Source: Trebouxia sp. TZW2008 | Lineage: Eukaryota; Chlorophyta; Trebouxiophyceae; Trebouxiales; Trebouxiaceae | Reading direction: 5' to 3' | Length of the DNA: 64,000 nt | NCBI GenBank assembly: GCA_002118135.1 | Contig: BDIU01000138.1 | Location: 62,001 to 126,000 of the forward strand | Part shown: positions 27,951-39,056 of the stretch, one piece after another | How the letters are laid out: each line of letters opens with the position of its first letter | How positions within the stretch are numbered: position 1 is the first letter of the stretch | The notes under the pieces: model-generated | What the model saw: the letters and a program-made list of their open reading frames with translations, nothing else | Database searches by the model: none | What the model was told of the DNA's origin: nothing | Position numbers and translations under genes: made by a program

Positions 27951-30900
27951 TCAAGATTCTCGTGCCGGCCTGTCATGGTCCTCAACCGAGCTAGGTTTAC
28001 CCAATGGCGCAGACCCTCTGGCCACATACTGCTGTGTCAGAAACTCAACACTGGTATTGTACGCAGTCGAGTCATCATGCTCTGCATGGTGACCCTGTTG
28101 AGTCTTTCCAACAAAAAGTTTAGCAGCATAGGGCACAGGGGAAACTCCAAGCAAGAAAGCCTGCCATAAGACAACCGTCAGAACTTTCAGCATTGCCAAA
28201 CATGATGCAATGACGGCAGTCACAAAAAGGCCAGTAGACAAAAACAGCCCATGGTCAGGCTGATTTCCTAGGTAGAACAGCACAGAATGGAAATGACTGT
28301 AGGCAGACTCTGACACACAGCCGCTACCAAGTTATGCATGCTATCATAGTTTTCTAAGTCCATACACCACAACCATGCCAATCTGCGTGGCACCTGCTTT
28401 TCAACTTTGCAAGCTGTGGGTGTTATCGAGCTTGCAGATTTGCACCCAGGCAACTCTCTGAGGCATGTCAGCAATTCAGCGGCAAGAGCAAACGTGTCTA
28501 GCATGAGCACCCCTGGAATCATAAGAGGGCTGCTGACAAAAGACACCATGACAAGCAAAACAGGCAACCAGAAATGCTTTGTGGTGTGATGACACCATGA
28601 CGCAGCAAAGCAATGGAGGACATGAAATGTCACAATTTCAGCAGTGATTGCAAAATGGAAAAGGAAGATGGCCATAAGGATGTGCCCAGGCCAGGTCCCC
28701 CATACCTGCTGCAACACTATCAAGCTGGTGATCAAGTCATAGTAATAGAAAGCGAGGCTGACAAGCCCAGAAATAGCTTTCAAGAACGTCTGTAGGCCCA
28801 GCGAAATGCGTTTCCCAACTATTCTCTGCCCAATACACATCAAAGCAGCAGCACTTGTGCACTTACACAGCCATGCGTACGTGCCAATCAGTAGCAGGCA
28901 GCCTCCGCCAAATGACAGCCAAACCATCAACAGGACCCACACTGCACCACTGTTTGCACAGATGTCCTTGACAGAAACCAGCTGATTGTCTTCCTTGCCC
29001 ATTTGTAGCATCAAGCCTAGCAGCCAAAGCACATCCAATGGGACTTCGGCCTTCAGTGCAGGAACGTCATTGCGTTCTGGCACAACTTGCACATCTGACA
29101 TCCGCTGCCGCAAATCTGGTAGCTGTGCAAGCTGTTGACCTGTGACGTCCAAGTCATAGAACCCCTTTTGCAGGCACAGTTGCTGCCTCCAGCTGTCATC
29201 GCTTTTGGACCTCAGCCAAGTCTTACCCACATTCAAATAGGCCATGTGGGACAGCAGACTGCCGGCTTGCAGCCAAGATAGAGGGACAGTTCCTTGTAGG
29301 GTGTTGTCACTCAGGTTCAGAAACGCCAGCTGACCAAGCCCAGCCTGGGATTCTGGCAGGGAGCCAGACATGTGATTGCCATCCAGTCTGACTGTTTGCA
29401 AAGGCGCTGTGCTTCCCCAGAAAGCATCTAGAGTGGATGTCAGTTGCGTTTCGCTGACCCACAACGTTTTGAGCTGTCTGTTGTGGAAGGCTGGCAGTCT
29501 TCCTGTGATGTTACTGCTTGTTAGGGACAGCAATGTCAGCGATGGGAATGCGTCAGCACCACCCCAGTTGTCAGGGATGCTACCTTGTAATGGGTTCTGC
29601 ATGAATGCCAGCTCTGATAGGGCAGGAAAGGCGGAGGCTGTCCCCCATTCTGCTGGCAAGGTCCCTGACAGCTGACAGATGACAATCTGAAGCACCACCA
29701 AGTGCTGAAAGTAGTCAGGCCCGCCCCATTGCGCAGGCAAATCCCCATGAACATTGAGTTCATCAAGCTCAAGAAACAGCAGCTGACTGTTGTAGCCCAA
29801 CTCTGGAGGCAGGGTTCCACTCAGTTGGTTGCATGATAGGTTGAGCCCTTGCAAGGTGGCTGGGAGTGTGGATGGGATGGAGCCAGTCATCTGATTGACA
29901 CTCAAGTCAAGGTTCTGCAGCGCTGGGAAAGCATCTTTTGATCTCCACGCTTCAGGGATAGAGCCTGCAACAGCAGCAGCAACATCTCTTGATGACAGGT
30001 TGAGCCCTTGCAAGGTGGTCGGGACTGTGGAAGGGATGGAGCCTGTCATCTGGGTGGCACTCAAGTCCAGGTTCTGCAGCGTAGGAAACGCATCCCTTGT
30101 TTTCCAAGCGTCAGGAATAAAGGCTGCAGCAACCGCAGCAACTTTGCTGCATGATAGGTTGAGCCCTTGCAAGGCGGCTGGGAGTGTAAAAGGGATGGAG
30201 CCAGTTATCTGACTGGCACTCCAATCGATCTGCAGCGTTGGAAAAGCATCCCTTGATTTCCACGCTTCAGGAATAGAGCCTGCAACAACAGCAGCAACCT
30301 CGTCTGCTCTCTGCTGTCTAGCATTCAGGTCAAAGTCCTGCAGTGCTGAGAAAGCATCGCTTGATTCTGAAGCTGCAGGAATAGAGCCTGCGAAAAAGGG
30401 AAGTGCTGAAGTAACAAGCTTTTTTTTTCTGTGACGCTGCATGCCCTGACCACCAGCTTGACCAGCTTGACCTTATAGAGAACTGAAAACCACTGATATG
30501 CACTTGTAGCGGGTCAACATGCACATCACCAATGCCACCATGACGTCCATTGCAAGTCACCTCATATCACATCAGCATGAGCACACTTGTTATATTGCGT
30601 GCCTTGACCACCAGATTGACCAGCCCTTGTAGAGCCCTGTTGCAAGCTTTGGGCAACTGCCCCTCCATCAGGCATTGCATACCAAGACCGTATCCCATCA
30701 GCATGAGCACACTTGTGACATTACATGCCTTGAGCACCAGATCGCCCAGCCAGTGTATAGCCCTGCACCAATCTTCTGGCAACTGCCCGTCAATCAGGCA
30801 TTGCAAACCAAGACCGTATCACATGAGCATGAAGACACCTGTGATGTTGCATGCCCTGACCACCAGATTCACCAGCCGTGGCAGAGCCCTGCCCCAAGCT

Positions 30901-33412
30901 TCTGGCAACTGCCCCTCAACCTGGCATTGCCCTGGGTTGAAAGCACCTAGCTGTAGTTCAATGAGGGCTGGAAAGGAAGCTTCATCACTCCAGGACGCTG
31001 GCAGGGTCCCGCTGATGGGCATGTCTTGCAGCGTCAGGTTGCGGAGGTTGGGAAACGACCCTGGAGCGCCCCAAGATGCTGGCAAAGGCCCTGCAACAAA
31101 AGTCGTTTCAGCAGCACTCCAGGACACTGGCAAGGTCCCGTTGATGGCCATGTCTTGCAAAGGCAGGTTTCTGAGGTTGGGAAACGATCCTGGAGCGCCC
31201 CAAGATGCTGGCAAAGGACCTGCAATAGACGTCGTTTTAGCAATTTGCGTACTGTGCCAGCAGTCGTAAAAGCTGCAAGCTGGCAGGTGGCCATTTGCTT
31301 AATGAATGTTTAGCGCTGCAAAGAGTGCAAAACAACTTTCTGTTGATTGGGGTCATTGCAATGCGCTGTGAACTTTGGCAACTGTTGTGTTGAGGTCTTT
31401 GCACCAGCTCTGACGTGGTGATTCCAGAATCATTTCTGCACATTTCAGGGTCCAGAAGAAAGCAAGGTTGCAAGTGTCTTGCTGCTACTTGCATCATTGC
31501 TTCTGATATTATGCCATCAGAGCTTGTACAAAGACACCCACACAACACCATGCATGCAAGGCGCTTTCAGAAGGCATGGTTGCAAGCTTCACGCTGCTAC
31601 CTGCATCATTGCTTCTGTTTGATGTTGTCAGAGCTTGTGCAAAGACACCAACAAAACATGATGCATGCAAGGCGCTTTCAGAAATCAAGGCTGCAAGCAT
31701 CATGTTGCTATATAGAGTGCACATGTATGTGCAGCATAGCTTCTGGTTTCATGTCGTCAGAGCTTGTGCAAAGACACAACACAGCATGATGTATACAAGG
31801 CGCTTTCAGGAAGCAGGGTTGCAAACATCATGCTGCTACGTGCATCATTGATTCTGGTTTCATGTCGTCAGAGCTTACGCAAAGACACCGACACAACATG
31901 ATGCATGCAAGGGGTTTTCACAAAGCAAGGCTGCAAGTTGAACCAGAAGCTTGCGGGGGGTTTGCGCAGCAAGGCTGTAACACCAATTAGATCAAAAAAG
32001 ACTGCTTGAAGAGACGCAAACAATTGCATTTTAATCAAGCTTGATGACAAGTTCTGTGTGAGTTGCTAGGACTTTGCATCTGACATGAAACGCCTGGAAG
32101 CAATAACAATGTCACATCTTCACAACGTTTGTCACCTGTAATGTTGCAGTTCTGTATGTACAGCACGCTTAGCTGTTGAAAGGCTGCTGGAGAACCATAC
32201 TGCTCTGGCAAGGTGCCGGTCAAATTGTTATTGCCAATGAACAGCTGTTGCAGAGCTGGGAAAGAAGCATTTTCACCCCATGATGTAGGCAAGGAGCCTG
32301 TCAGGTCTGTGTCCCATAGCATTATGTGCTCAAGGGCTGGAAATGCTTCTGACTGACCCCAAGCAGCTGGCAATGATCCTGCAGGAAGAAAAGCAAGTGA
32401 GAAAACGCCTACGCCGCAAGGCGTGTTCAAGAGGGCTCAGATAGACAAGAGCGTCCTGACGCTGCTCTGATATAGCAGGAAGCCTCCTCAGAGGCCCTAG
32501 GGACAATTGGGCTGGTAATCCAAGGCACTGCTGCTCATGCCTTGTGCCTTTTTCCCTTTTCTGTTCCTGCACAGTGCCAGTTACTTTGCTTCATAGGCCC
32601 AAAGTAGCTGGCAAGAAGTTCACAATGTCATGCTTACCCCATCTAAAAGCAACAGGATGGTCATGCACACCTCAGCACTTTGCATGCGCAACAGCAGACA
32701 CACCACTTGCCTCGACGGTCTGACAAATGCATCTTGTCAGGGCTTTGCAAATTATCCACAGGTATGGAACAAGCTGGAGTTGGAAGTGTTTGAACGAAGC
32801 ATGCTGACAGGTTGCACATCATGCATGCTACCTGCTGACATCCTGTAGCAAGCCCAGGCATGGGCCAAATTGTGTGCCTTCATCCAGAATGCATGCACCT
32901 AAGCATTATGCTGCGGCCCAATCCATATGCATTGACTTCAGCTTTGGTTAATTTCTGCAAACACTCCTTCACCCAAGGAATAAAAGCATGATGCTTGCAA
33001 TGTGCAAAATGCAGCTGTGCGACCTTTTGAAATGGGGAACATGACGGGGACAACTTCATGCGAGCAAACCACCTGAAATATGGGTTGCTGACAAGTTCAG
33101 GACCCTGAGCGCTGCAAGCGCTGGACTCTGGCCCCATTCAGCCGCTAGAGTCCCAGAAAGGTTAGATGCTGCCAAGACAACAGACTGCAAAGCTGGGAAG
33201 GCATGGGCGTCAGCCCAAGATGTTGGCAAATCTGGCAGGCTGCCTGTCAGGGTGAGATTGACCAAGGAATGTAGAGACCCCAGAGCCTGCCATGTGCTTT
33301 GAGAGCAGTTTCTGGGAAGGATGCTATTGATGGAGTAGCCGGAGGGCTCATACAGACCCTCCCAACCAAGCAGGCTCAGCAGTTCTAGTTCGCGAGCAGT
33401 CACGGTCTGACT
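27951..33412 (-). CDS. Leucine-rich-repeat multi-pass membrane protein, possible frameshift
   Basis: Exons (minus): about 33590-33073, 32378-32136, 31219-30839, 30387-28300 and a final part ending at 27951. The N-terminal frame passes a hydrophobic IWTLCSLLSACSLTA stretch (signal peptide) and ELELLSLLGWEG, then plant-type LRRs of the form L-x-x-L-x-L-x-x-N-x-L-x-G-x-(L/I)-P. The C-terminal half (from about 28990) has several membrane segments (LMVWLSFGGGCLLLIG, ISGLVSLAFYYYDLI, LMAIFLFHFAITAEIV, WLPVLLVMVSFVSSPLM). Around 28300-28285 the frame shifts: QSLPTVIS continues in one frame and SVLFYLGNQPDHGLFLS in another, with no usable intron between. No in-frame ATG precedes the signal peptide; an in-frame TAG lies just upstream, so the start must be in another exon or is lost. 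It may be a decaying copy, or the assembly may have errors. A surface or receptor-like role is only inferred. Confidence 0.65.
29930..30400 (-). repeat. Four tandem LRR units with intron-like linkers
   Basis: Within the main LRR exon, units of about 115-130 bp repeat, each reading GSIP-x-AW-x-S-x-DAFP-x-LQ, then QMTGSIPSTLPATLQGLNLS. Three are joined by VAAxVAG, encoded by GTTGCTGCTGTTGCAGG, which looks like a polypyrimidine tract plus AG acceptor. The linkers appear to be duplicated acceptor ends now read as protein. Confidence 0.7.
30445..30838 (-). repeat. Tandem donor-side copies of an LRR exon
   Basis: The true exon ends EGQLPEAWGRALPRLVNLVVRACNITG at 30839. Immediately downstream, related units of about 120 bp occur at 30810-30695 (DGQLPEDW, then LVLKACNVT) and 30690-30575 (EGQLPKACN, then LVVKARNIT), plus a shorter one near 30475-30430. 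Confidence 0.8.
31095..31219 (-). repeat. In-frame duplicate of an LRR exon start with its acceptor
   Basis: GPLPASWGAPGSFPNLRNL occurs at 31219 and again at 31094, each after a TTGCAG. The first copy runs straight into the second in frame, so splicing at either acceptor gives a protein with one or two units. Confidence 0.8.
31390..31960. repeat. Minisatellite of about 112-128 bp in an LRR intron
   Basis: Four to five copies contain a run from GTCAGAGCTTGTGCAAAGACACC through ATGCATGCAAGGCGCTTTCAG and GCTGCTAC, with starts near 31387, 31499, 31611, 31739 and 31851. Confidence 0.8.
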
Positions 33413-33660
33413 GCTTTCATCAGCCTGTCCCTCAGCAGTGGCTGCTGGGCTGACTTGTTTGGGGTTATTTTGAACGCTAGGAGCTGCAGGTGACGACTGG
33501 CCGGTCGCAGTAAGACTGCAAGCGCTGAGCAGACTGCACAGCGTCCAAATCGCCCTATCGCCCTAGACGCATGAGCTCTGCATCGTCGTCGGAACTTCAG
33601 CTGTCTTGCCCTGTTAGAAAATCCCATATCAGGCAGATCAGATTTACAGCTCGCGTTTGC
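33413..33660. other. 5' region of the LRR gene
   Basis: Minus-strand coding signal (signal peptide and linker) extends to about 33590, where an in-frame TAG stops it. An ATG at 33627 opens a different frame. The true first exon was not settled. Confidence 0.4.
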
Positions 33661-33664
33661 GCAT

Positions 33665-34048
33665 CAACAAACTGACAACGCCTTCGCGCCGCAATCGACA
33701 GCACCCACCTCATGCGCTGCTGTCTTGCGAGCCAAAGTCGCCAGTGTTCTCCAAGACAAGCCTGCGTCACGGCAGCTGTTCAGGCTGACCCATCTCTGCA
33801 AGACAGACCTAGCGAAATATGACAGCATCGCAGCTGCTATCTCAACGGAATTACACGAAGTGCATAAATTGCAGGCAAAGCTTGCGAATAGACAGTCGTC
33901 GGCTCCTGCAAAATGCTGGTTCCATGTTCTCGGCATAGCAGACCCAGGCGGAGGGCAGTTGAGAAAGTCGAGGAAGCGAACGCGTGAGAGACTCTCCTTC
34001 ATTGGTCATCGGCCTCGTGAAGCACTGCGGTACGTCTCTTCCTACTGA
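33665..34048 (+). CDS. Possible small basic protein, unrecognised
   Basis: A plus-strand frame stays open from before 33665 to a TGA at 34046-34048, without a clear ATG start, so an upstream exon would be needed. It reads RAKVASVLQDKPASRQLF, TDLAKYDSIAAAISTELHE, CWFHVLGIADPGG, then a basic RKSRKRTRERLSFIGHRPRE. The amphipathic and basic composition looks more protein-like than nearby frames. It would be divergent from the LRR gene. I recognise no family, and coding status is uncertain. Confidence 0.35.
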   Translation, partial: QQTDNAFAPQSTAPTSCAAVLRAKVASVLQDKPASRQLFRLTHLCKTDLAKYDSIAAAISTELHEVHKLQAKLANRQSSAPAKCWFHVLGIADPGGGQLRKSRKRTRERLSFIGHRPREALRYVSSY

Positions 34049-34624
34049 AGCGCCATCCGCGTCAGTAGCGCGTGCACTGTGCAACAAAATTGCAAGTCAT
34101 TGAGCTTTGCAGCAACTTGCACAATGTCATGGGCATGATTGGTCAATTGATATAATATAGCTATAATAGTTTGTAGAACAGCAATGCAGCATCGCCACGT
34201 TTCTTCCCAAAGATTTGTTTTCTTCTGGAGCATGACTCTCACTGTGTGCACAATGATTCGGATTGCCGTCATTCAACTCAAGCCCAAAACTGGTGATTCC
34301 ATACTGCTGTCAAGGCAGCTGCAAGATCTAACATTTTCATTTCCACTAACACGTGATGCTGTGATCATGATCTTGCATTGATGCATAAAATGAACAAAAG
34401 CATCATCAATGCCATCAGCAAGCGCAAATGCTGACCATAAATCAGCCATACAGACAGCAATACTTTCAGGCAATCAGACAGCAGTACAAGTAATCATGTC
34501 ACTGCTACATGACTGCCTTACACGGCCCCATAAAGGATATCAAGCTTTGAAGCGGATTGGCATTTACTATACAACATGAAACTACTGTCAAATAAAGAAT
34601 CAGTTGCTTCGCGACACATACACA
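34049..34624. other. Intergenic
   Basis: Relatively AT-rich sequence with no supported gene, RNA or repeat. Confidence 0.35.
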
Positions 34625-34860
34625 GCCTCAGTCCAGCGTGTCACTTACCCCAGCACAAATGTTGTTGTATGAGCAACACCAGCACTCCATAACATTTCTG
34701 ATTAAGTTCAGATTGGGAAGAAATAGCTGGCAAAAGCGACAGCAGCAGAGCTCTGCGCCCAGGTTGCAGCCAGGCATAGGTTTGCCGCAGCTGCCAACCC
34801 AAGTTGCACCCAAGTTGCACATACTTTGATGACCCACTGCATTCTCCTTCGTCACCAGTA
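34625..34860 (-). repeat. Degenerate copy of the 3' end of the Ser-rich gene
   Basis: Minus strand near 34830 reads SSKYVQLGCNLGWQLRQTYAWLQPG, and near 34710 SQSELNQKC. These parallel SSKYVQIGC and the terminal region of the gene ending at 34912, with the same flanking words (GCAGCCAGGCATA, AGCTGGCAAAAGC). It is a tandem duplication of the last exon's end, without a matching membrane segment. Confidence 0.65.
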
Positions 34861-34911
34861 AGTGCTGGCTGTTTAGCTCCATCCACTTTTGCCTGCTATT
34901 GCTTAACAAGT

Positions 34912-37900
34912 TCAGGTTGGGAAAAAATAGCTGGCAAAAGCAACAGCAGAAGAGCTCTTGGCCCAAATTGCAGCCAGGCATACATATGCTACAGCTGCGC
35001 ACCCAATTTGCACATACTTTGATGACCCACTGCTTAGTCCTTCAGCACTATCGACTGCTGCCTGTGAAGCCTCACTGCTTTGGCCTTTACGACTGTCACC
35101 TGCTGCCTTTGATGCTCCACTGCTGTGTCCTTTATCACTATCAACTGCTGTCTGTCCACCTCCCCTCACTTGTGCCTCTGCTGACGGCAGATCAGGCAAA
35201 GGCGGCAACTCAGCATGGCTTGCGTGATCTTGGAATAATCGACTGGACGCAGTGCTATCTTGCGCACTGTCTCGTGATTCAAGAAAAGCAGCTGCTTTCT
35301 GTGCCATGGTGGATGCATTCTCTGGCTGTGTTTTGCTTGATGCTGTACTAACTTGGACGTTGCCAGATGATCCTGCAGTTGACTCCTGATCAGCCAGCGC
35401 AGGCTTACTAAGGCCTGAAGCTGACTCATGATCGCCCAATGCAGCAGAGTTACTCAGGCCTGAAGCTGACGCATGATCAGTGAACTCGGCAGAGGTACTG
35501 TGGCCTTTTGAATCCTCATTGCTGCCATGCACTGAAACTTTGTCACCTTGGCTAACAGTTGACAATGAAGCTGTCAAAGCAGTGTCATGCTGCTGGGCAG
35601 CTTCAGCATGGTTTGAAAGTGACAGAGATCGCTTGCATGTCTTCTCAGATGGTCTGCGAGCTCCAGCCTTTGGGCTAGTGCAGCAGTTTCTGTCCTGGTT
35701 CATTTGAGCAGACCTTGCTTGCAAAGGCCGATCTAGGGCCAGTACAAGTGCACTGAGACTTCCGTCAGGCATCAATGCTCCAACAGTGTGACTGAAGTCA
35801 GACATAGCAGAGGGAGTGGCTTCGGTGGAGTCATCCTGCGCAGTGGCGGCTTCCTGGGAACTTCCTGTGCTGCCAGAGTGTGAATTGGCGCTGTCATGTG
35901 GCGTGTCTGGCACCTGCTGACCTGCAGGTGGTCAATTTGACAATCAATCAATCTATCAGTCACTCAATCAGCCAGTCGATCAGGCAGTGTAAGGCTCAGA
36001 CACCCAAAAGATGTTGCTGTGTTTGGACCCAACAGTTGAACAGGCTTGAACTTGGATGCCAGATGCTACACAGATTGGTGCTTGCGTACTTTCTGTCAAC
36101 AAGTGCATGCAAAGCATGTGAACACTGCATCCAAAATGCATTGCTGTTACAACAAAATTGTTACAAGTGGAGGGGACTACATGCAGCTGAGGATTGAGAT
36201 TGTCTTCAGGCTGACTGACGATACAGCGCTTCACTAGGGTAGTGCCATGCACAGCACATAAGATGACTACGATACCCATACAGCAGGAGATTTTGTCTCT
36301 ACCCACAACCTTGCTGCTGGGCTGACATGACATGCTGTGCTTGCCTTACATGTCACGTCAAACATGCATGCGTCAACAGAAAATGCTCACAAAGTTGCTG
36401 CTAGCATGACATGCTGCACTCAAAAGGTGTCGTCTTTGTGTGCATGCACTCAAAAACAGGCTCACAAACTTGCTGCTGAGCTAGCATGACATGCTGTGCT
36501 CAAGAGGTGTCACCTTAGATGTACATGCGCTCCAACAAAATGCTCACAAACTTGCTGCTAAGCTAGTATGACATGTTGTGCTCGAGAGGTGTCACCATTG
36601 ATATGCATACCTGAAGATTGGGCAAAACTTTGCTGCCCAGCTGGCATGACATCACCTCGCAAGCACATGACGTCATGCTGGCTTGGCATCAAAGTTTTGC
36701 CCATTCTTTGGGCAATGATGGATACGCACAAAAAAACAATTGCTCACAAACTTGCTGCTAAGCTGTCATGACATTTTGTGCTCACAGAATGTCACGTCAA
36801 ATGTGCACAAACTGAAATTAAATGCTCACAAGCTTGCTGCTAAGCTAGCATGACATGTTGTGTACATGAGGTGTCACGTTGAATGTGCATACGTTCAAGA
36901 AAAGATGCTCTCGCTTCTGCCAACCCTGCAACCAGTTCTGCCAAACTAGCCTGCTCACTTGCCTCAAGCATGTGAGTCTGAGCTCTGCTGAGTGTTGCAG
37001 TAAGAATTTGAGAGTCTTGTAGTCCACGCCTGCAAACGTAGCATCGATTCTGAGCTTTGTTGAGTGTCATTGCAACAGCTTAAGAGTTTGTGCCTGAAAC
37101 TGCAGCATGAAAATCTGAGCTCTGATGAGTGTCACTGTAAGAGGTTGAGAGTCTTGTCAACGATGCCTGCAAGTGCAGCATATGAGTCTTAGCTCTGTTG
37201 AGAGCTGTGGTGAAAGGTTGGCAGTCTTGCAGACCATGCGTGGAAATGCAGCATCTGAGTCTGAGCTCAGTCAAGTATCACAATAAGAGCTTGAGAGTCT
37301 CGTGGTCTATGCCTGCAAGTGCAGCATGTGACACTCAGCTCTGTTCAATGTCGGAGTGATCATTTTGGATGCCTGTGATCCAAAAAAGCAGCGCATGAGT
37401 CTGAGCTATGTTGAGTGTCATACACAGAATGCGGGAGTCTTGCAAATGATGCCATTGCAGACAGATCAACTTGTGTGTAGCACTAAAAATGCTGTGAGAC
37501 TGCAATGCACTGGTGCATTGTCAAGCTGTCACCTTGAGCAAACTTCTGACAACACACAAACTTGCATGTAGCACTGGCAATAACATGAACCTGCAATGCA
37601 CTAACTCATTGTCAGGCTGTCACCTTGTGGAGACTTCTGACAACACATGAACTTTTATGTAGCACTGGCAACAAAGTGAGACTGCAATGCAGTGACGCAT
37701 TGTCAGGCTGTCACCTTGTAGCTGAGTCAGCCTGCTCAGAGTTGACTAATGGGCCCATCTGACTGTTGAGCAGCTGATCAGCTGCCTGCCTGGCTACCAC
37801 TCTAGCTTCTGCAAGTCATCAAGTTCCTGTTAGCCCTTAGCAGGGTTTTACTCGATTCAAGACTTGGGCAAAGCAGAGTGAGCTTGTTGAGTATTATTTC

Positions 37901-39056
37901 AGTGACAGCATTAGTAACTGTTGAGTTGTAAACCCAGCTCATTGTATGACAGACATTGACTGCGCATCAAGCGTAAGGGGTTGTGGATGCTGATTGCACA
38001 TCAAGATGCTCATAGAGCAATGCTGTACCAGTATGGCGTTGCAAATATGCAACACAACATGGAACGCTGTGGAGCATCACTCACTCGCAAGCCGCCTATT
38101 CACGCATGCAAGATTGCATTAGGGCTAGCATCAACCAATGCTTTGAATAGGTCAAAGCATTGGTTGATGTAATGCAAGATAGGACTGATGGCAAGACTTG
38201 GCTTTGCTATGCTGGAATGAGCATCACCATGAAGTTGTTGTGTGTGCCGGTAAGCCTACTGCTGCAAGTCATGAACCTGAGCTCAGGCTCGCTCACTGCT
38301 GTGAGCACACCAATATAGAACACAAGACAGGACTGATGGCAGGTCAAGACCTTGCTTGGATGGAATGAGCGTCACCATGAAGATGTTGTGTGCGCTGATA
38401 AGCCTGCTGTTGCAAATGGTCAACTTGAGCCTGCGCTTCCTGAAGTGTGTGCACCTCAGGCAATTGCAATACCAAACCACCCAGGTCTGTCTGCTCAACA
38501 GCATACTGAATCCAGCGCTGTGCAGCATTGTGCTTGTGCTGTCTGTGAGCAGCTGGGTGTGGCTCTTGCTGTATTGGTGTGGCTGGAATGGATGCCTTCA
38601 CAGTCTGCGGACACAAAAGTTGCTGGTGAAAGTGACGTGCCACAGGAAAGGGCATGATCTGCGTGGGTTGCATTTGTAACAAACAATATGCAATCGTCTT
38701 TATTTTGTCTGCGCCAGCTGCGACATATGCTGGACCATTTCATGTGCAGAGTGCGTGCAGATCTGCACCTCGTTGGAGGTCCTCTCGTCCCGCTGCCATG
38801 CCGATTTGCCGCTGTCTAGTACAAGCGGTTTCCAGGAACCTGACAGGCTGTGTACTAGAGCTTGCGGGAGGGGAGTCGGATCAGGCTCAGGATCCTGCCG
38901 TTTATCTTCGATCTCGAGAATGCGGTGCAACACCGAGCCCGTAGGGTCAGAAGGCGCACTCGAACTGCTAACGGCGGCCAGAATTGCATTGCTGGCAGCT
39001 GACAGGCCCAACTTCTCGCGCAACCGCTTCCTGGCCCTGTCAAACTCAGCTGACAT
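34912..39056 (-). CDS. Unrecognised Ser/Ala-rich protein, probably tail-anchored
   Basis: Starts at an ATG at 39056 (MSAEFDRARKRLREKLGLSAAS) with a long first exon to about 38750. Further likely exons are 38666-38347 (rich in Gln and His, QLPEVHTLQEAQAQVDHLQQQ, coiled coil), about 37811-37720 (ARVVARQAADQLLNSQ), about 36985-36885 (HMLEASEQASLAELVAGLAEA, helical) and 35913-34912. The last exon encodes about 330 residues, very rich in Ser, Ala and Asp with DHASASGLS-type repeats. It closes with one hydrophobic stretch (IGCAAVAYVCLAAIWA, then VAFASYFFPT) right at the C-terminus, which suggests insertion into a membrane by its tail. No known domain was recognised. Internal exon limits are approximate, because several introns are filled with copies of exon edges. 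Confidence 0.55.
36340..36885 (-). repeat. Donor-side tandem repeats of the Ser-rich gene
   Basis: Five to six units of about 90-110 bp repeat the sequence just after the donor near 36890 (GTGACACCTC, GACATGTCATGCTAGCTTAGCAGCAAG, GTGAGCAT). They fill most of the intron downstream of that exon. One pair is arranged as an inverted repeat (see 36619-36703). Confidence 0.75.
36619..36703. repeat. Inverted repeat with 36-bp arms
   Basis: 36619-36654 (TGGGCAAAACTTTGCTGCCC and onward) is the reverse complement of 36668-36703 with about five mismatches, around a 13-base loop. It interrupts the direct tandem repeats, as though one unit had been inverted. Confidence 0.85.
36975..37420 (-). repeat. Acceptor-side tandem repeats of the Ser-rich gene
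   Basis: About six units of 60-80 bp carry the minus-strand words ACACTCAACA, AGAGCTCAGACTCA and ATGCTGCA, resembling the acceptor and start of the exon at about 36985. They lie directly upstream of it. Confidence 0.7.
37490..37719 (-). repeat. Donor-side tandem repeats, about 100 bp x 3
   Basis: Three units carry CATTGTCAGGCTGTCACCTTG, then ACTTCTGACAACACA and TGTAGCACTGGCAA (plus strand). The unit abuts the donor of the exon ending near 37720, whose last bases plus GTGACAGCC form the repeat core. Confidence 0.75.
38129..38169. repeat. Perfect 18-bp inverted repeat (short hairpin)
   Basis: CATCAACCAATGCTTTGA at 38129-38146 is exactly complementary to 38152-38169 with a 5-base loop. With bulges the pairing extends outward (TTGCATTA, TAATGCAA) to about 30 bp. 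It lies in an intron of the Ser-rich gene. Confidence 0.9.
38200..38335 (-). repeat. Donor-side copy of exon 2 of the Ser-rich gene
   Basis: 38205-38290 repeats 38350-38440 with about 75-80 percent similarity by eye (ATGAGC, TCACCATGAAG, TGTTGTGTG, GGTAAGCCT, TGCTGCAA). It reproduces the exon end and intron start, downstream in the gene. Confidence 0.65.

Noticed and set aside
31390..31960. Possible transposon because of repeated 112-128 bp units
   Set aside because: No terminal repeats, target duplications or coding capacity; it behaves as a minisatellite.
33400..33627. ATG-started frame MGFSNRARQLKFRRRC as the N-terminus of the LRR protein
   Set aside because: It is out of frame with the signal-peptide and LRR coding sequence, and no intron fits to connect it.
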